DNA from: Chloroflexi bacterium RBG_13_51_18
Lineage (GTDB): Bacteria; Chloroflexota; Dehalococcoidia; Dehalococcoidales; RBG-16-60-22
DNA: 28,072 nt
Direction: 5' to 3'
Assembly (NCBI GenBank): GCA_001796495.1
Contig: MGMR01000017.1
Coordinates: forward strand, 8,504 to 36,575
The translations under genes were made by a program, and so were the position numbers. Under the pieces are notes generated by a model. It saw only the letters and a program-made list of their open reading frames with translations. It had not been told where the DNA came from and ran no database searches. Shown here in pieces: positions 8,074-16,145 of the stretch (the stretch's first letter is position 1; every line of letters starts with the position of its first letter).

Positions 8074-8983
8074 GTTTCTTCTCAGTAACTATTTCAGCCC
8101 AGGTTCGCCCTGACTTTATGTGGGGGGCAGACCAGCTAACAGGTTTATCCAGTAATCCCTTGATATCGCTTTCCACTTTGCTTCCCCTGAAATTCGGCCG
8201 GTCATCCCACCGTACCCAGAGGAAGGCAAAAAACTTGGTGATGTAATGCATGGAGCGTGTGAAAGGCAGATATATCAGGAACATGTCAAAAAGTATAATA
8301 TGGGCAGCCGTGGCAGGTTCAACGGATACAGGGTTCAGAGTAACAACCCCTCTCCAGAATTCCCGGTATTGATAAAAGGTGGGGTCGGCAAAAATCCAGG
8401 CATATATCCCGCTTAAAAAAACCACTAGTGTGAATACGTAATTCAAATAGTTCTGGGGAGTGGCAAATGCCCTTAAATCCCTATCGGCCAGTCTTTTAAT
8501 TATTAAGCCCGCGCTGCCGAAAGCGCCGGTAATAAAGCTTATCACTCCACATACCAGGATACCGTAATAAAATATCTTACCAAGAATGTATACAGAATCT
8601 GCAGCGACAGGATTTCCGGCTATCATTACCAACGCGCCGAAGAAACACAAAATGTGAAAGACAATTATTAGGATAAATCCTATATGCCAGGGAAATAATA
8701 CCAGCCAGTACCACCGGTTGCTTTTAAAGTACTCGCTGAACTTCAGGTTTTCTTTCAGTAAATATATGATGCCTTTTCGTACTGTTTTTCCATGGTTTTT
8801 CCGCCACTCCCGTTCATCCTCAATATAAGCGCTGCCGTATCTGCCTTTAGGTTCGGAAATAACCGGGTACAATTCCCAGCGTAAATGCACCGGCAGCCTG
8901 GCTATTTTAATAACTTTTACAGCGTACATTAGGATGATGAAGATATACGCAAAATAAGTGAGTGCTACCAGAAAAATATTCAT
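8054..8983 (-). CDS. dsrM: DsrM/NarI-like cytochrome b membrane subunit
   Basis: The 309-residue protein has about five membrane helices (near residues 3-23, 92-120, 131-157, 180-200, 225-250). Histidines lie inside two of them: His100/His110 in helix two and His228/His246 in helix five, a pattern suited to two b-type hemes as in NarI/DsrM. The long loop between the first two helices and the cytoplasmic C-terminal tail could contact DsrK. Gene order M-K with a 20-base overlap is the standard DsrMK arrangement. It likely oxidises menaquinol and delivers electrons to DsrK, or works in reverse. No dsrJ, dsrO or dsrP gene is found next to it in this window. Confidence 0.8.
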   Translation of the reverse strand: MNIFLVALTYFAYIFIILMYAVKVIKIARLPVHLRWELYPVISEPKGRYGSAYIEDEREWRKNHGKTVRKGIIYLLKENLKFSEYFKSNRWYWLVLFPWHIGFILIIVFHILCFFGALVMIAGNPVAADSVYILGKIFYYGILVCGVISFITGAFGSAGLIIKRLADRDLRAFATPQNYLNYVFTLVVFLSGIYAWIFADPTFYQYREFWRGVVTLNPVSVEPATAAHIILFDMFLIYLPFTRSMHYITKFFAFLWVRWDDRPNFRGSKVESDIKGLLDKPVSWSAPHIKSGRTWAEIVTEKKHDEKTP

Positions 8984-9024
8984 TGTAACCTCAAGAAATG
9001 GTACCAGCGTAAAAATACGGGTTA

Positions 9025-9654
9025 TTATTTCATACTATCGATGATGAATCCGGCGGCCAGTCTGACCCCTAACCCCGGAGGCAGTCCGCATTTCTCAAAA
9101 CCCTTGTCCGCTGAGAAAGCCATCATCGCCTCTTCACTTTCACCAGGATTCAGCCGCTTGCCCAATATTACCGTCTCGATAATATCCGAGCAGTATAAAT
9201 GACCCACAGCATCTTCAAAATAAGCCATGAATTTTTGCGAAGTCATGATAGTCCTGTTCATGGTTTCGTAGTCCAGCCGGTCGTCGCTGCCGAAATACAA
9301 CCCGAAGGTAATCAGGCTGCCGGTAATGCCGCCGCATATTTCACCAGTCCCGCCGATGCCGGGGAAAGGCGTCAGCGCTTTGATAATTTCCATGTTGCCC
9401 AGCCCGAATTCCTCCAACAGCGCCATGGCCGTGCCCTGGGCACAGTTCTTAAAAATAAAGTTATACTCTTCCGCCCGCCTTTGTACGCGATCTAGTATTT
9501 TCTCTTTATCGGCTTTCATTTCTTTCGGGTCCAGTTTCTTCCGGAGAATACCTTTCTTCGTCAACTCTCTGACACGGGCTGTAATAGCTTCCGTATCCCA
9601 GACCCTTGCCGCCAGTTCATCTACCTTTCTTTTCAATGCAGGATAATCTGTCAT
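9025..9654 (-). CDS. C_GCAxxG_C_C family putative redox protein
   Basis: The 209-residue protein has a charged helical N-terminus (1-65) and a cysteine-bearing core: NCAQGTAMALLEEFG, GGTGEICGGITGSLITFG, LYCSD and FEKCGLPPGLG. This is the C_GCAxxG_C_C signature of a family often found near redox operons in anaerobes. An AGGAGG ribosome site is eight bases before the ATG, and a plausible promoter lies at 9724-9752. It is the first gene of the operon, 41 bases upstream of dsrM. Its biochemical role is not established; location suggests electron or sulfur transfer alongside DsrMK-DsrC. Confidence 0.85.
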   Translation of the reverse strand: MTDYPALKRKVDELAARVWDTEAITARVRELTKKGILRKKLDPKEMKADKEKILDRVQRRAEEYNFIFKNCAQGTAMALLEEFGLGNMEIIKALTPFPGIGGTGEICGGITGSLITFGLYFGSDDRLDYETMNRTIMTSQKFMAYFEDAVGHLYCSDIIETVILGKRLNPGESEEAMMAFSADKGFEKCGLPPGLGVRLAAGFIIDSMK

Positions 9655-9723
9655 TATCTATACCTCCTCGTTCGACTCTGTGGAAAATCTGGTTAGAAGC
9701 CAATCGCTTTTCAGTCTTTTCTT

Positions 9724-9752
9724 ATTATAAACGATTTAACTGTCATTGAAAA
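9724..9752 (-). promoter_or_regulatory. Predicted sigma-70 type promoter of the DsrMK-DsrC operon
   Basis: On the minus strand a perfect TATAAT (complement of 9724-9729) is preceded, after 17 bases, by TTTTCA (complement of 9747-9752), four of six matches to the -35 consensus. It is 70 bases upstream of the start of the first gene. The rest of the 9655-9855 interval shows nothing else I can name. Confidence 0.5.
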
Positions 9753-9855
9753 AAATCTATCGATAAATAGAAATGATTACAGCGGCTTTTGGCACTTGGC
9801 ATTCATTATGATATCTCAAGGCCGGGACTTATATCCACCCCACCCCAACCACACG

Positions 9856-11493
9856 CTATTCTTCTTTCTTGGCTGTATAGTCCGTGCCGACATCATGGTG
9901 CTGGCGGAGGGGGATTTCCTTGATGAAAAGATTGACGACAAACGCTACGATAATAGCGACAAGAGCGTATAAAAACACTTGAGAAATAGATATTGAAAGC
10001 GAGTCACGCAATCCCTGTGTTACATCCTGTAAAATCGCGCTACTCTGGTCTCCCATGCCCCCTATAATCTCCTGCAGTTGGGCCTGCGCCTGCGGGTCCA
10101 TCAATATCTGGGGATTATTCATGATGGCATCAATCTGCTGCTGGGGCACTTTAGCAACAAAATCTGCGGGGAGTCTTGTTAGCAATTCTGCGGCGAATTT
10201 GTTGTTCATCACCGAACCGAATATTGCCAGGCCTACCGACCCTCCGATGGAGCGGAAAAAGGCAGTGGAAGACGTGGCCGCGCCGAGCAATTTATATGGC
10301 ACCGTATTCTGTACCGCAAGCATATAAAGCGGCATCGTTATACCCAGGCCGAAGCCGGTAGTTACCATATATGCTATTGCTGTCGCATTTGTGGTATCCA
10401 CGTTCATCCGGGAAAGCAGCCACATCCCTATCGCCATCAATGCCAGCCCCACCACTCCCTGCAGGCGATAATGTCCTCCCGTCCTTGATAGGACCTGACC
10501 GGATATCGCGCTGCCGAAGACCACCCCCAGCATCATCGGCGTTATAAAGCTGCCGCTGGACGTAGCCGATTCCCCGAGGACACCTTGAAAGAAAAGTGGA
10601 ATGAAGATAATAGTACCAAACATACCGGCTGATGTCAGGAATATCAATACCGACGAAATAGCTACAATGCGGTCTTTGAAAATCGCCAGCGGGATAATCG
10701 GCTCTTTGCTGCGGCTTTCCACCCATATTAAAAGCGCCAAGGCAACCACAGAAAAAACGAACATACCTATTATCTGCCCCGAACCCCAGGCATATTCCAC
10801 ACCGCCCCAGGATAAAGCCAACATGAGCGGCACCACACCAAGGATTAGAAGAACCACCCCCGGGTAATCGACGCTGTGCTTCAGATTGTCCGGCCGGAAA
10901 TTAGGGAAGAAGAAGATAAACAGTAAAATTACAATTAAGCCCAGCGGTACGTTAACGAAGAACACCCAGTGCCAGGAAAGTGTATCGGTTATATAACCAC
11001 CAAGTGTAGGACCGACGATAGATGAAACCCCAAATACCGCGGCAATGAATCCCTGGTATTTCCCCCTCTCCGCCGGAGGAAAAAGGTCGCCGATAACGAT
11101 GAAGGCATTAGCCATGATAACACCCGCCCCTATCCCCTGGAGAGCGCGGAAAATAATAATCTGGTTCATGGTACTGCTTAGACCGCACAGTATAGAAGCC
11201 AGCATGAAAATAATCAGTCCGCCGATATAAAATATTTTCCTGCCGTAAATATCGGTCAGCTTGCCGGTAATCGGCACAACAACCGCTGAAGAGATAATAT
11301 ATACCGAGGTAACCCAGGTATACTGGCTGAAGCCTCCCAGGTCGCTGATGATGCGGGGCATGGCTGTCCCCACCACCGTCTGGTCGAGGGCGCCCAGGAA
11401 CATCGCCAGCATTACGCCGCCGAAGGTAATCAATACCTGCTTCCTGGGTAATGAGCGCAGTCCTATGGGTTGTGTGCTATTATCTTGCGTCAT
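9856..11493 (-). CDS. DHA2-family (EmrB/QacA) MFS drug-efflux transporter
   Basis: The 545-residue protein has about 14 hydrophobic helices and the DHA2 signatures in order: FLGALDQTVVGTAMPRI in helix one, GKLTDIYGRK (motif A), RALQGIGAG (motif B) and GPTLGGYI (motif C). These are found in proton-coupled multidrug exporters of the EmrB/QacA type. A long extracytoplasmic loop (about residues 430-500, rich in Gln) lies before the last helix, as in 14-helix members. No partner EmrA or TolC-like gene is nearby, so it likely works alone across the inner membrane. The substrate cannot be told from sequence. It is divergently transcribed from the lipoprotein gene at 11640, with a 19-bp inverted repeat between them. 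Confidence 0.92.
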   Translation of the reverse strand: MTQDNSTQPIGLRSLPRKQVLITFGGVMLAMFLGALDQTVVGTAMPRIISDLGGFSQYTWVTSVYIISSAVVVPITGKLTDIYGRKIFYIGGLIIFMLASILCGLSSTMNQIIIFRALQGIGAGVIMANAFIVIGDLFPPAERGKYQGFIAAVFGVSSIVGPTLGGYITDTLSWHWVFFVNVPLGLIVILLFIFFFPNFRPDNLKHSVDYPGVVLLILGVVPLMLALSWGGVEYAWGSGQIIGMFVFSVVALALLIWVESRSKEPIIPLAIFKDRIVAISSVLIFLTSAGMFGTIIFIPLFFQGVLGESATSSGSFITPMMLGVVFGSAISGQVLSRTGGHYRLQGVVGLALMAIGMWLLSRMNVDTTNATAIAYMVTTGFGLGITMPLYMLAVQNTVPYKLLGAATSSTAFFRSIGGSVGLAIFGSVMNNKFAAELLTRLPADFVAKVPQQQIDAIMNNPQILMDPQAQAQLQEIIGGMGDQSSAILQDVTQGLRDSLSISISQVFLYALVAIIVAFVVNLFIKEIPLRQHHDVGTDYTAKKEE

Positions 11494-11554
11494 GAAATTT
11501 CTTGAAAAACTGAATTGACATGTTAATTAGATGTTGGACTAAATACATTATATC

Positions 11555-11573
11555 TGATATCGTTAATATATCA
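11555..11573. promoter_or_regulatory. Inverted repeat in the divergent MFS/lipoprotein intergenic region
   Basis: TGATAT-N7-ATATCA forms a 19-bp dyad in the 146-bp AT-rich region between the two divergent genes. A TTGACA at 11515-11520 lies upstream on the plus strand but its best -10 matches are at poor spacing. The dyad could be an operator for a local regulator, yet no regulator gene is adjacent. Confidence 0.25.
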
Positions 11574-11639
11574 AAACTATCTTAAGTACTTAATGCCCGT
11601 TATATATAGATAGAAAAATATGATACGGAGGAAATATAT

Positions 11640-12059
11640 ATGAAAAAGCTAGTTATCTTTAGCATGGTCTCCATACTGCTGTTGCCCCTGCTGGCGGCCG
11701 GGTGCGGAGGAGGAGCTAGCACGATTGAGCTCTCCCTGGAGAATTTTTCCGCGCAAAACAATATCGTCAAGAATGTCGAACTTGGCAAGTCCGACTCTCT
11801 GACCGTAAGACTGGGGTCCAATCCTACCACCGGTTATGAGTGGGGAGACGCTGAAATAAGCAACGCGGCGGTTATTGCGCAGAAATCCCACGATTATATT
11901 GCCCCGGATACGGAACTGATGGGCGCTCCCGGAACTGATGTCTGGGTGTTTGAGTCTCAAGGTACCGGTTCGGCAACTATTAAATTCAGCTACGGTCAAC
12001 CCTGGGAAAACGGAGAAAAGGACGCCTTCACCCTGACGATTAACGTAACTGTGAAATAA
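11640..12059 (+). CDS. Chagasin-family (I42) protease-inhibitor lipoprotein
   Basis: The 139-residue protein begins with a lipoprotein signal peptide ending in LLAAGC (Cys22 as the lipid site), preceded by a GGAGG ribosome site. The mature part matches chagasin/I42 cysteine-protease inhibitors by its three loops: NPTTGYEW (61-68), GAPGTDVWVF (95-104) and the PW of FSYGQPWE (117-123). In chagasin these loops wedge into the active site of papain-like proteases. Bacterial members are usually tethered outside the membrane and may guard against host, predator or endogenous proteases. It is followed by a strong terminator, so it is a single-gene transcript. Confidence 0.9.
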   Translation: MKKLVIFSMVSILLLPLLAAGCGGGASTIELSLENFSAQNNIVKNVELGKSDSLTVRLGSNPTTGYEWGDAEISNAAVIAQKSHDYIAPDTELMGAPGTDVWVFESQGTGSATIKFSYGQPWENGEKDAFTLTINVTVK

Positions 12060-12085
12060 CCACGCCCGGGTAAACACCTGAAAGC

Positions 12086-12113
12086 AAGGGGGAGTTCCAA
12101 ACTCCCCCTTTTT
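12086..12113 (+). terminator. Rho-independent terminator after the chagasin-like gene
   Basis: A perfect 11-bp stem (AAGGGGGAGTT / AACTCCCCCTT) with a three-base loop is followed by a T run. It lies 27 bases after the stop codon. Confidence 0.92.
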
Positions 12114-12120
12114 ATTCATA

Positions 12121-12149
12121 TTAGCAAAACACGTTTCTCATGCTATAAT
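12121..12149 (+). promoter_or_regulatory. Predicted promoter of mutS2
   Basis: A perfect TATAAT (12144-12149) stands 17 bases after TTAGCA (12121-12126, four of six matches to TTGACA). Transcription would begin near 12156, which leaves about 22 bases before the ATG at 12179 and argues against the TTG at 12164 as start. Confidence 0.6.
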
Positions 12150-12178
12150 AGACCAGCGTTTTATTGACGGATAATTTT

Positions 12179-14542
12179 ATGGATAATAAAAGCCTGGAAA
12201 TGCTTGAGTTTCCCCATATCAGGGAAATTCTGGCTGACTATACCTCTTTTTCCGCCAGCCGCGAACTGGCGTTAAATCTGCAGCCGCTGCAGGATTATGA
12301 CCGTATTTCCCAATTGCTTCAACAGACGGCGGAAGCACGCCAGCTGCTTACGCTGGATAAAGGCTTCTCCATTGGGAGCGCCCATGATATCCGCGCTAAG
12401 GTCAGGCTGGCAGCGCTGGAAGGCATCCTCGACCCCATAAGCCTGGTAGAAGTCCAGCAGACTCTCGCCGCCCTGCATGATTTACGCCGCTATCTCAAGA
12501 GCATTTCCGAGGACTTTCCCCTGCTCTGGAATATCGCCCAGGACGTCGTCGAACTGCACCAGATTGAAAAAGATATCGGCGCCTGCCTCGACCCCGCCGG
12601 AGAAGTACTGGACACCGCCTCGCCGGCGCTGGCAAATATCCGGGCACAGCTGCGCTCCACCCGCAGCGAGATACTGGAAAAACTGGAATCTATCGTCCGT
12701 TCGCCCCGCGGCGACCGCTTCCTCCAGGAGGATGTCATCACCGAGCGGGAGGGGCGCTATGTCCTCCTCGTTAAGGTAGAAAACCGCCATGACATTAAGG
12801 GCATCGTCCACGATATTTCCAACACCGGCGCTACGGTTTTCATGGAGCCTACCGCCACCGTGGGACTGGGCAATGCCATCCGCGAGCTGGTGGCGGAAGA
12901 ACGGCACGAGGTTGAAAAAGTCCTGCGGCTTTTAAGCGCCGAGGTAGGCGCGCATGCTCAAGACATCACCCACAGCATCGCACTTACCGCCGAGCTCGAC
13001 CTGATATTAGCCAAAGCGAGATACGCCCGCCGCCTCAATGCCGTCGAACCTCTTATCTCCACCCCGGCCGGCGATGGCGACGGTAAAATAAAGACAGGCT
13101 CAATCAAACTTGTCAATGCCCGCCATCCGCTCCTCGGCGATAAAGCCGTGTCGTTTTCCGTAGAACTGGGAGACGGCTTTTCGGTGCTGGTGGTTACCGG
13201 CCCCAACACCGGCGGTAAAACAGTGACGCTTAAAACCATCGGCCTTCTTAGCGTCATGGCGCAGGCAGGCATGCCAATTCCAGCCGATAGCTCCAGCCGA
13301 CTGCCGATTTTCGATGGTGTTTTCACCGATATCGGCGATGAGCAGAGCATCGAGCAGACGCTTTCAACCTTCAGCTGGCACATGGGCAATATCGTCCGTA
13401 TTATCGGGCAGGCCGGCAGTAAAAGCCTGGTGCTCCTCGATGAACTGGGCACCAGCACCGACCCTGCCGAAGGCTCCGCCCTCGCCAGAGCGATACTGCG
13501 TCACTTCCTCGCCCGCGGCACACTCACGGTGGCCACCACGCATTTCAGCGACCTCAAGGCTTTCGCTCACACCACCCCCGGCCTGAATAATGCCTCGCTG
13601 GAGTTCGACCCCAAAACGCTGGCTCCTACCTATCATCTGACTATCGGCACGCCGGGGGGCAGCAACGCTTTAGCCACCGCCGCCCGACTCGGCCTGCCGG
13701 CTGAAATCATCAACGATGCCCGCAGCTTGCTGTCCGGGCACAGTCAGGAACTGGAAGGCTTGCTGTCAAACTTGATGGAGGAAAAACAGAAAATCACCTC
13801 CCTCGAACTGGATTTATTAACGGAACGTGATAAGGTAACTAAGCGTAGTGCCGACCTGGAAAAAGAGCTGCAGCGGCTCAAGACCGAGGAGCGTAAGGCT
13901 ATACAGATGGAGAGGGATGAAATTGTGCGCGAGGCCGCGGAACTGCATAAAGAGATACGTCAAGCCGCCGCCGAACTGCGCAAGGAAAAGACCGCCGCCA
14001 GAGTGGAGCAGGCCAGGCACTCCCTGGCAAAAGTCCGCGAGCAGCTTGATAGCGCAGCCTGGCAGCCACCCGCCGGAGAAACGACGGAAGAAGATACCGG
14101 CGTTATAAAAATCGGGGACACGGTAATTGTAAAAGAGGCCGGTCTTACTGCTACGGTGACGTCTATATCTGAAGAAGCACAGGAGGTAGAAGTGCAGGCC
14201 GGCAATACCAGGATGAGACTCGGCCTGGGCAGCGTGGTAAAAACAACTCCACCGTCACCGGGAATAATCTCCCCGCCTGTTAAATTACCCCCCTCCCGCC
14301 ATGTTTCCCTGGAACTCGACCTGCGCGGCAAGCGCGCCGATGAAGTGGAGCCGCTACTCGATTCCTATCTTAACGACGCCGCTCAAGCTAATATTTCCCA
14401 GGCCCGCATCATCCACGGCATCGCCACCGGAACGGTCAGGAGTATTGTCCGCGAATTTCTTAAGACCCACCCGCTGGCTAAGTCCTTCCGCCCGGGCAAC
14501 CGTGATGAAGGCGGCGACGGCGTTACTATGGTCGGATTATAA
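12179..14542 (+). CDS. mutS2: MutS2 ATPase/Smr-domain protein
   Basis: I choose ATG 12179 (GACGGA upstream) over a TTG five codons earlier; this gives 787 residues, normal for MutS2. It has the MutS core and clamp, Walker A GPNTGGKT (about 341-348), Walker B LVLLDELGTSTDP (about 416-428), a long coiled coil (about 515-620) and a C-terminal Smr domain (from about 709) with LDLRG. The usual Smr HGxGTG motif reads HGIATG here. It lacks the mismatch-binding domain of MutS1. In Bacillus MutS2 is known to act on collided ribosomes, splitting them for quality control; roles in restraining recombination are also reported. The gene just downstream resembles a peptidyl-tRNA hydrolase, which favours the ribosome-rescue role. 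Confidence 0.95.
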   Translation: MDNKSLEMLEFPHIREILADYTSFSASRELALNLQPLQDYDRISQLLQQTAEARQLLTLDKGFSIGSAHDIRAKVRLAALEGILDPISLVEVQQTLAALHDLRRYLKSISEDFPLLWNIAQDVVELHQIEKDIGACLDPAGEVLDTASPALANIRAQLRSTRSEILEKLESIVRSPRGDRFLQEDVITEREGRYVLLVKVENRHDIKGIVHDISNTGATVFMEPTATVGLGNAIRELVAEERHEVEKVLRLLSAEVGAHAQDITHSIALTAELDLILAKARYARRLNAVEPLISTPAGDGDGKIKTGSIKLVNARHPLLGDKAVSFSVELGDGFSVLVVTGPNTGGKTVTLKTIGLLSVMAQAGMPIPADSSSRLPIFDGVFTDIGDEQSIEQTLSTFSWHMGNIVRIIGQAGSKSLVLLDELGTSTDPAEGSALARAILRHFLARGTLTVATTHFSDLKAFAHTTPGLNNASLEFDPKTLAPTYHLTIGTPGGSNALATAARLGLPAEIINDARSLLSGHSQELEGLLSNLMEEKQKITSLELDLLTERDKVTKRSADLEKELQRLKTEERKAIQMERDEIVREAAELHKEIRQAAAELRKEKTAARVEQARHSLAKVREQLDSAAWQPPAGETTEEDTGVIKIGDTVIVKEAGLTATVTSISEEAQEVEVQAGNTRMRLGLGSVVKTTPPSPGIISPPVKLPPSRHVSLELDLRGKRADEVEPLLDSYLNDAAQANISQARIIHGIATGTVRSIVREFLKTHPLAKSFRPGNRDEGGDGVTMVGL

Positions 14543-14543
14543 A

Positions 14544-15296
14544 ATGGCGATTAAATCAAAAAAGCTAGTCCTTACCCGCGCCAAAACTCTCGACTTCCTG
14601 GAAAGGCTTGCCGCCGCGCCTGACGATATCGACCTGACGCTTTATATTCCGCCCCGCCTCCCCGCCACTGAACTTGAATCTCTGCTTGGAGAAGCAAGCT
14701 CTTCTGCTGATATAGCCGGCGAGTTAGAAGATATAGTTGTCCGCTCTCCTCATGGGGTCGTTGTTTTCCGGGGTGCCGCGCAGAATTTTCTCATCGTTCC
14801 CCCGTTTCCGGTTGCTGAAAAAAGCCTGGTCCGCTCGCTTGATATAGCTCCGCTCCGGTCGCTGCTCGAACGTAAATATCACGTCGGCGTTGTATTGATA
14901 CGTTTGGGCTCGTATGCCGTCGGCATTTGCCTTGGCGATAAGCTGATAAGCAGTAAAGTGGGCACAGGACTCGTCCACGGACGGCACCGCCAGGGAGGGT
15001 CATCGGCGCACCGTTTCGAACGCCACCGCGATAAACAGATAGAGTCCTTCCTTATACGCGTCTGCGGGCATGTCCGCGAACAATTAGAACCTTACGTAAA
15101 GTCGATAGACTATATCGTCTATGGCGGCGCTCGCACCACGATATTAATGCTCCAGAAATACTGCCCTCTGCTGATGAAACTGGATAAACCCATCCTCCCG
15201 CCCCTTTTAGACATTCCCGAACCACGCCGTACCGTGCTGGAATCAGCCGTCAGCCGTGTCTGGTCGAGTACTGTTTACAACTGGACAGGAGATTAG
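14544..15296 (+). CDS. Vms1/VLRF1-like (eRF1-fold) peptidyl-tRNA hydrolase candidate
   Basis: The start is the ATG one base after the mutS2 stop; an open frame running further upstream lies inside mutS2 and is not real. The 250-residue protein has the outline of a VLRF1 domain (Vms1/ANKZF1-like release factor, eRF1-related): an RSLLERKYHVGVVLIRLGSYAVGI strand region followed by the signature loop GRHRQGGSSAHRFERHRD (146-163) and a C-terminal YVKSIDYIVYGGA segment. Family members cleave peptidyl-tRNA on split large ribosomal subunits. Many relatives have a Gln in or next to the GG loop; here it reads GGSSAH, so catalysis is not assured. Tight coupling to mutS2 suggests that both act on stalled ribosomes. 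The assignment is by motif memory. Confidence 0.65.
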   Translation: MAIKSKKLVLTRAKTLDFLERLAAAPDDIDLTLYIPPRLPATELESLLGEASSSADIAGELEDIVVRSPHGVVVFRGAAQNFLIVPPFPVAEKSLVRSLDIAPLRSLLERKYHVGVVLIRLGSYAVGICLGDKLISSKVGTGLVHGRHRQGGSSAHRFERHRDKQIESFLIRVCGHVREQLEPYVKSIDYIVYGGARTTILMLQKYCPLLMKLDKPILPPLLDIPEPRRTVLESAVSRVWSSTVYNWTGD

Positions 15297-15994
15297 CCGG
15301 CGGGCTTGAGCAGTTCTTTTAGTCGTGCCACCGCCGGCGGCAGCACTTCGCCGATTTTCTCTGTAAACCTCAGGTGGGTATTTTTATCGAAGGGAGTTTC
15401 TCCCTGGTTGATGATAACCAGCTTCGCCCCCGCCTCCATAGCCACTGCGGGCATATCCGCCGCCGGGTAGACCACCAGACTCGACCCTACGACGATAAAA
15501 AGGTCGCACTTCTGCGAGTGTTTATATGAATCCTGCAAGTCTTTAGCCGGCAGTGAGTCGCCGAAATTGACGACCGTGGATACCAGCCTGCCACCGCACA
15601 GAGGACATTTTTCCTCCCCCTCCTCCCGGTCCATCTTAAACTCGCAGGACACACAGCGTACTTTAGTTAAATTACCGTGCAATTCCGCCAGCATTTCCGG
15701 CCTGATGCCCGACTTCAAATGCAGGTTGTCAACGTTCTGAGAAATCAGGAAGTCCAGCCTGCCCAGCTTTTGCAGTTCAAAAATGGCATAGTGTCCGTTA
15801 TTCGGTTCAGCGTCGGTGAAGTCCTGCCTTGGCGTGGACAGTCCTTTATCGCGCCGCGTCCACAGTCCGTCCGGCCCGCGGAAATCGCGCAGGCCCGACT
15901 CCGTGCTGATGCCGGCGCCGGTGAATACCACCGTGTATTTAGACTCCACCAGCCATTGTGCCAGCGTGCCGATTCTTTCATTCAAATCCGTCAT
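15293..15994 (-). CDS. Sir2-family NAD-dependent protein deacylase (sirtuin)
   Basis: The 233-residue protein has all sirtuin marks: GAGIS (26-30), GLRDFRGPDGLW (34-45), SQNVDNLH (85-92), catalytic His106 in ELHG, the zinc site Cys114-X2-Cys117 and Cys130-X2-Cys133, VNFGDSLP, and GSSLVVYPAA. It removes acetyl or other acyl groups from lysine with NAD. The Ala-Tyr-Arg residues typical of desuccinylases are not seen in the loop after GLW, so a plain deacetylase is more likely. GAGGA lies eight bases before the ATG. Its stop codon overlaps that of the VLRF1-like gene (shared TTAG), so there is no room for a terminator between the converging genes. Confidence 0.95.
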   Translation of the reverse strand: MTDLNERIGTLAQWLVESKYTVVFTGAGISTESGLRDFRGPDGLWTRRDKGLSTPRQDFTDAEPNNGHYAIFELQKLGRLDFLISQNVDNLHLKSGIRPEMLAELHGNLTKVRCVSCEFKMDREEGEEKCPLCGGRLVSTVVNFGDSLPAKDLQDSYKHSQKCDLFIVVGSSLVVYPAADMPAVAMEAGAKLVIINQGETPFDKNTHLRFTEKIGEVLPPAVARLKELLKPAG

Positions 15995-16073
15995 AACTTC
16001 ATTCCTCGTAATGTCTCCATCGTTTCCATATTATCGCCATGATGTGTATATGTCAAAGCTATATTTTCATATA

Positions 16074-16102
16074 TTGACAACTCTTCCGATCCATGTTATT
16101 AT
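16074..16102 (+). promoter_or_regulatory. Near-consensus promoter of the dtxR-feoB operon
   Basis: TTGACA (16074-16079), 17 bases, then TATTAT (16097-16102, five of six matches). Transcription would begin near 16109, at the centre of the first DtxR-type palindrome. Confidence 0.8.
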
Positions 16103-16133
16103 TTAGGTGTACCTAAACATTAGGCTTGCCTAA
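16102..16133 (+). promoter_or_regulatory. Two DtxR-type iron boxes over the promoter start site
   Basis: Two palindromes stand side by side with centres 17 bp apart: TTTAGGT-GT-ACCTAAA (16102-16117) and TTAGGC-TT-GCCTAA (16120-16133). Both fit the DtxR/IdeR type consensus with TTAGG/CCTAA arms. The first overlaps the -10 and start site, so a metal-loaded repressor bound here would block transcription. The encoded DtxR protein just downstream is the likely ligand, giving iron-dependent autoregulation of the uptake operon. Confidence 0.85.
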
Positions 16134-16145
16134 AAGGAGTCTTTA

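Noticed and set aside
12958..13458. A 166-residue minus-strand frame inside mutS2
   Set aside because: mutS2 motifs, including Walker A, lie on the plus strand over the same bases; the antisense protein is low-complexity Ser/Pro/Leu.
14301..14543. Upstream extension of the VLRF1-like frame into mutS2
   Set aside because: It overlaps the Smr domain of mutS2; the ATG at 14544, one base after the mutS2 stop, gives a normal protein start.
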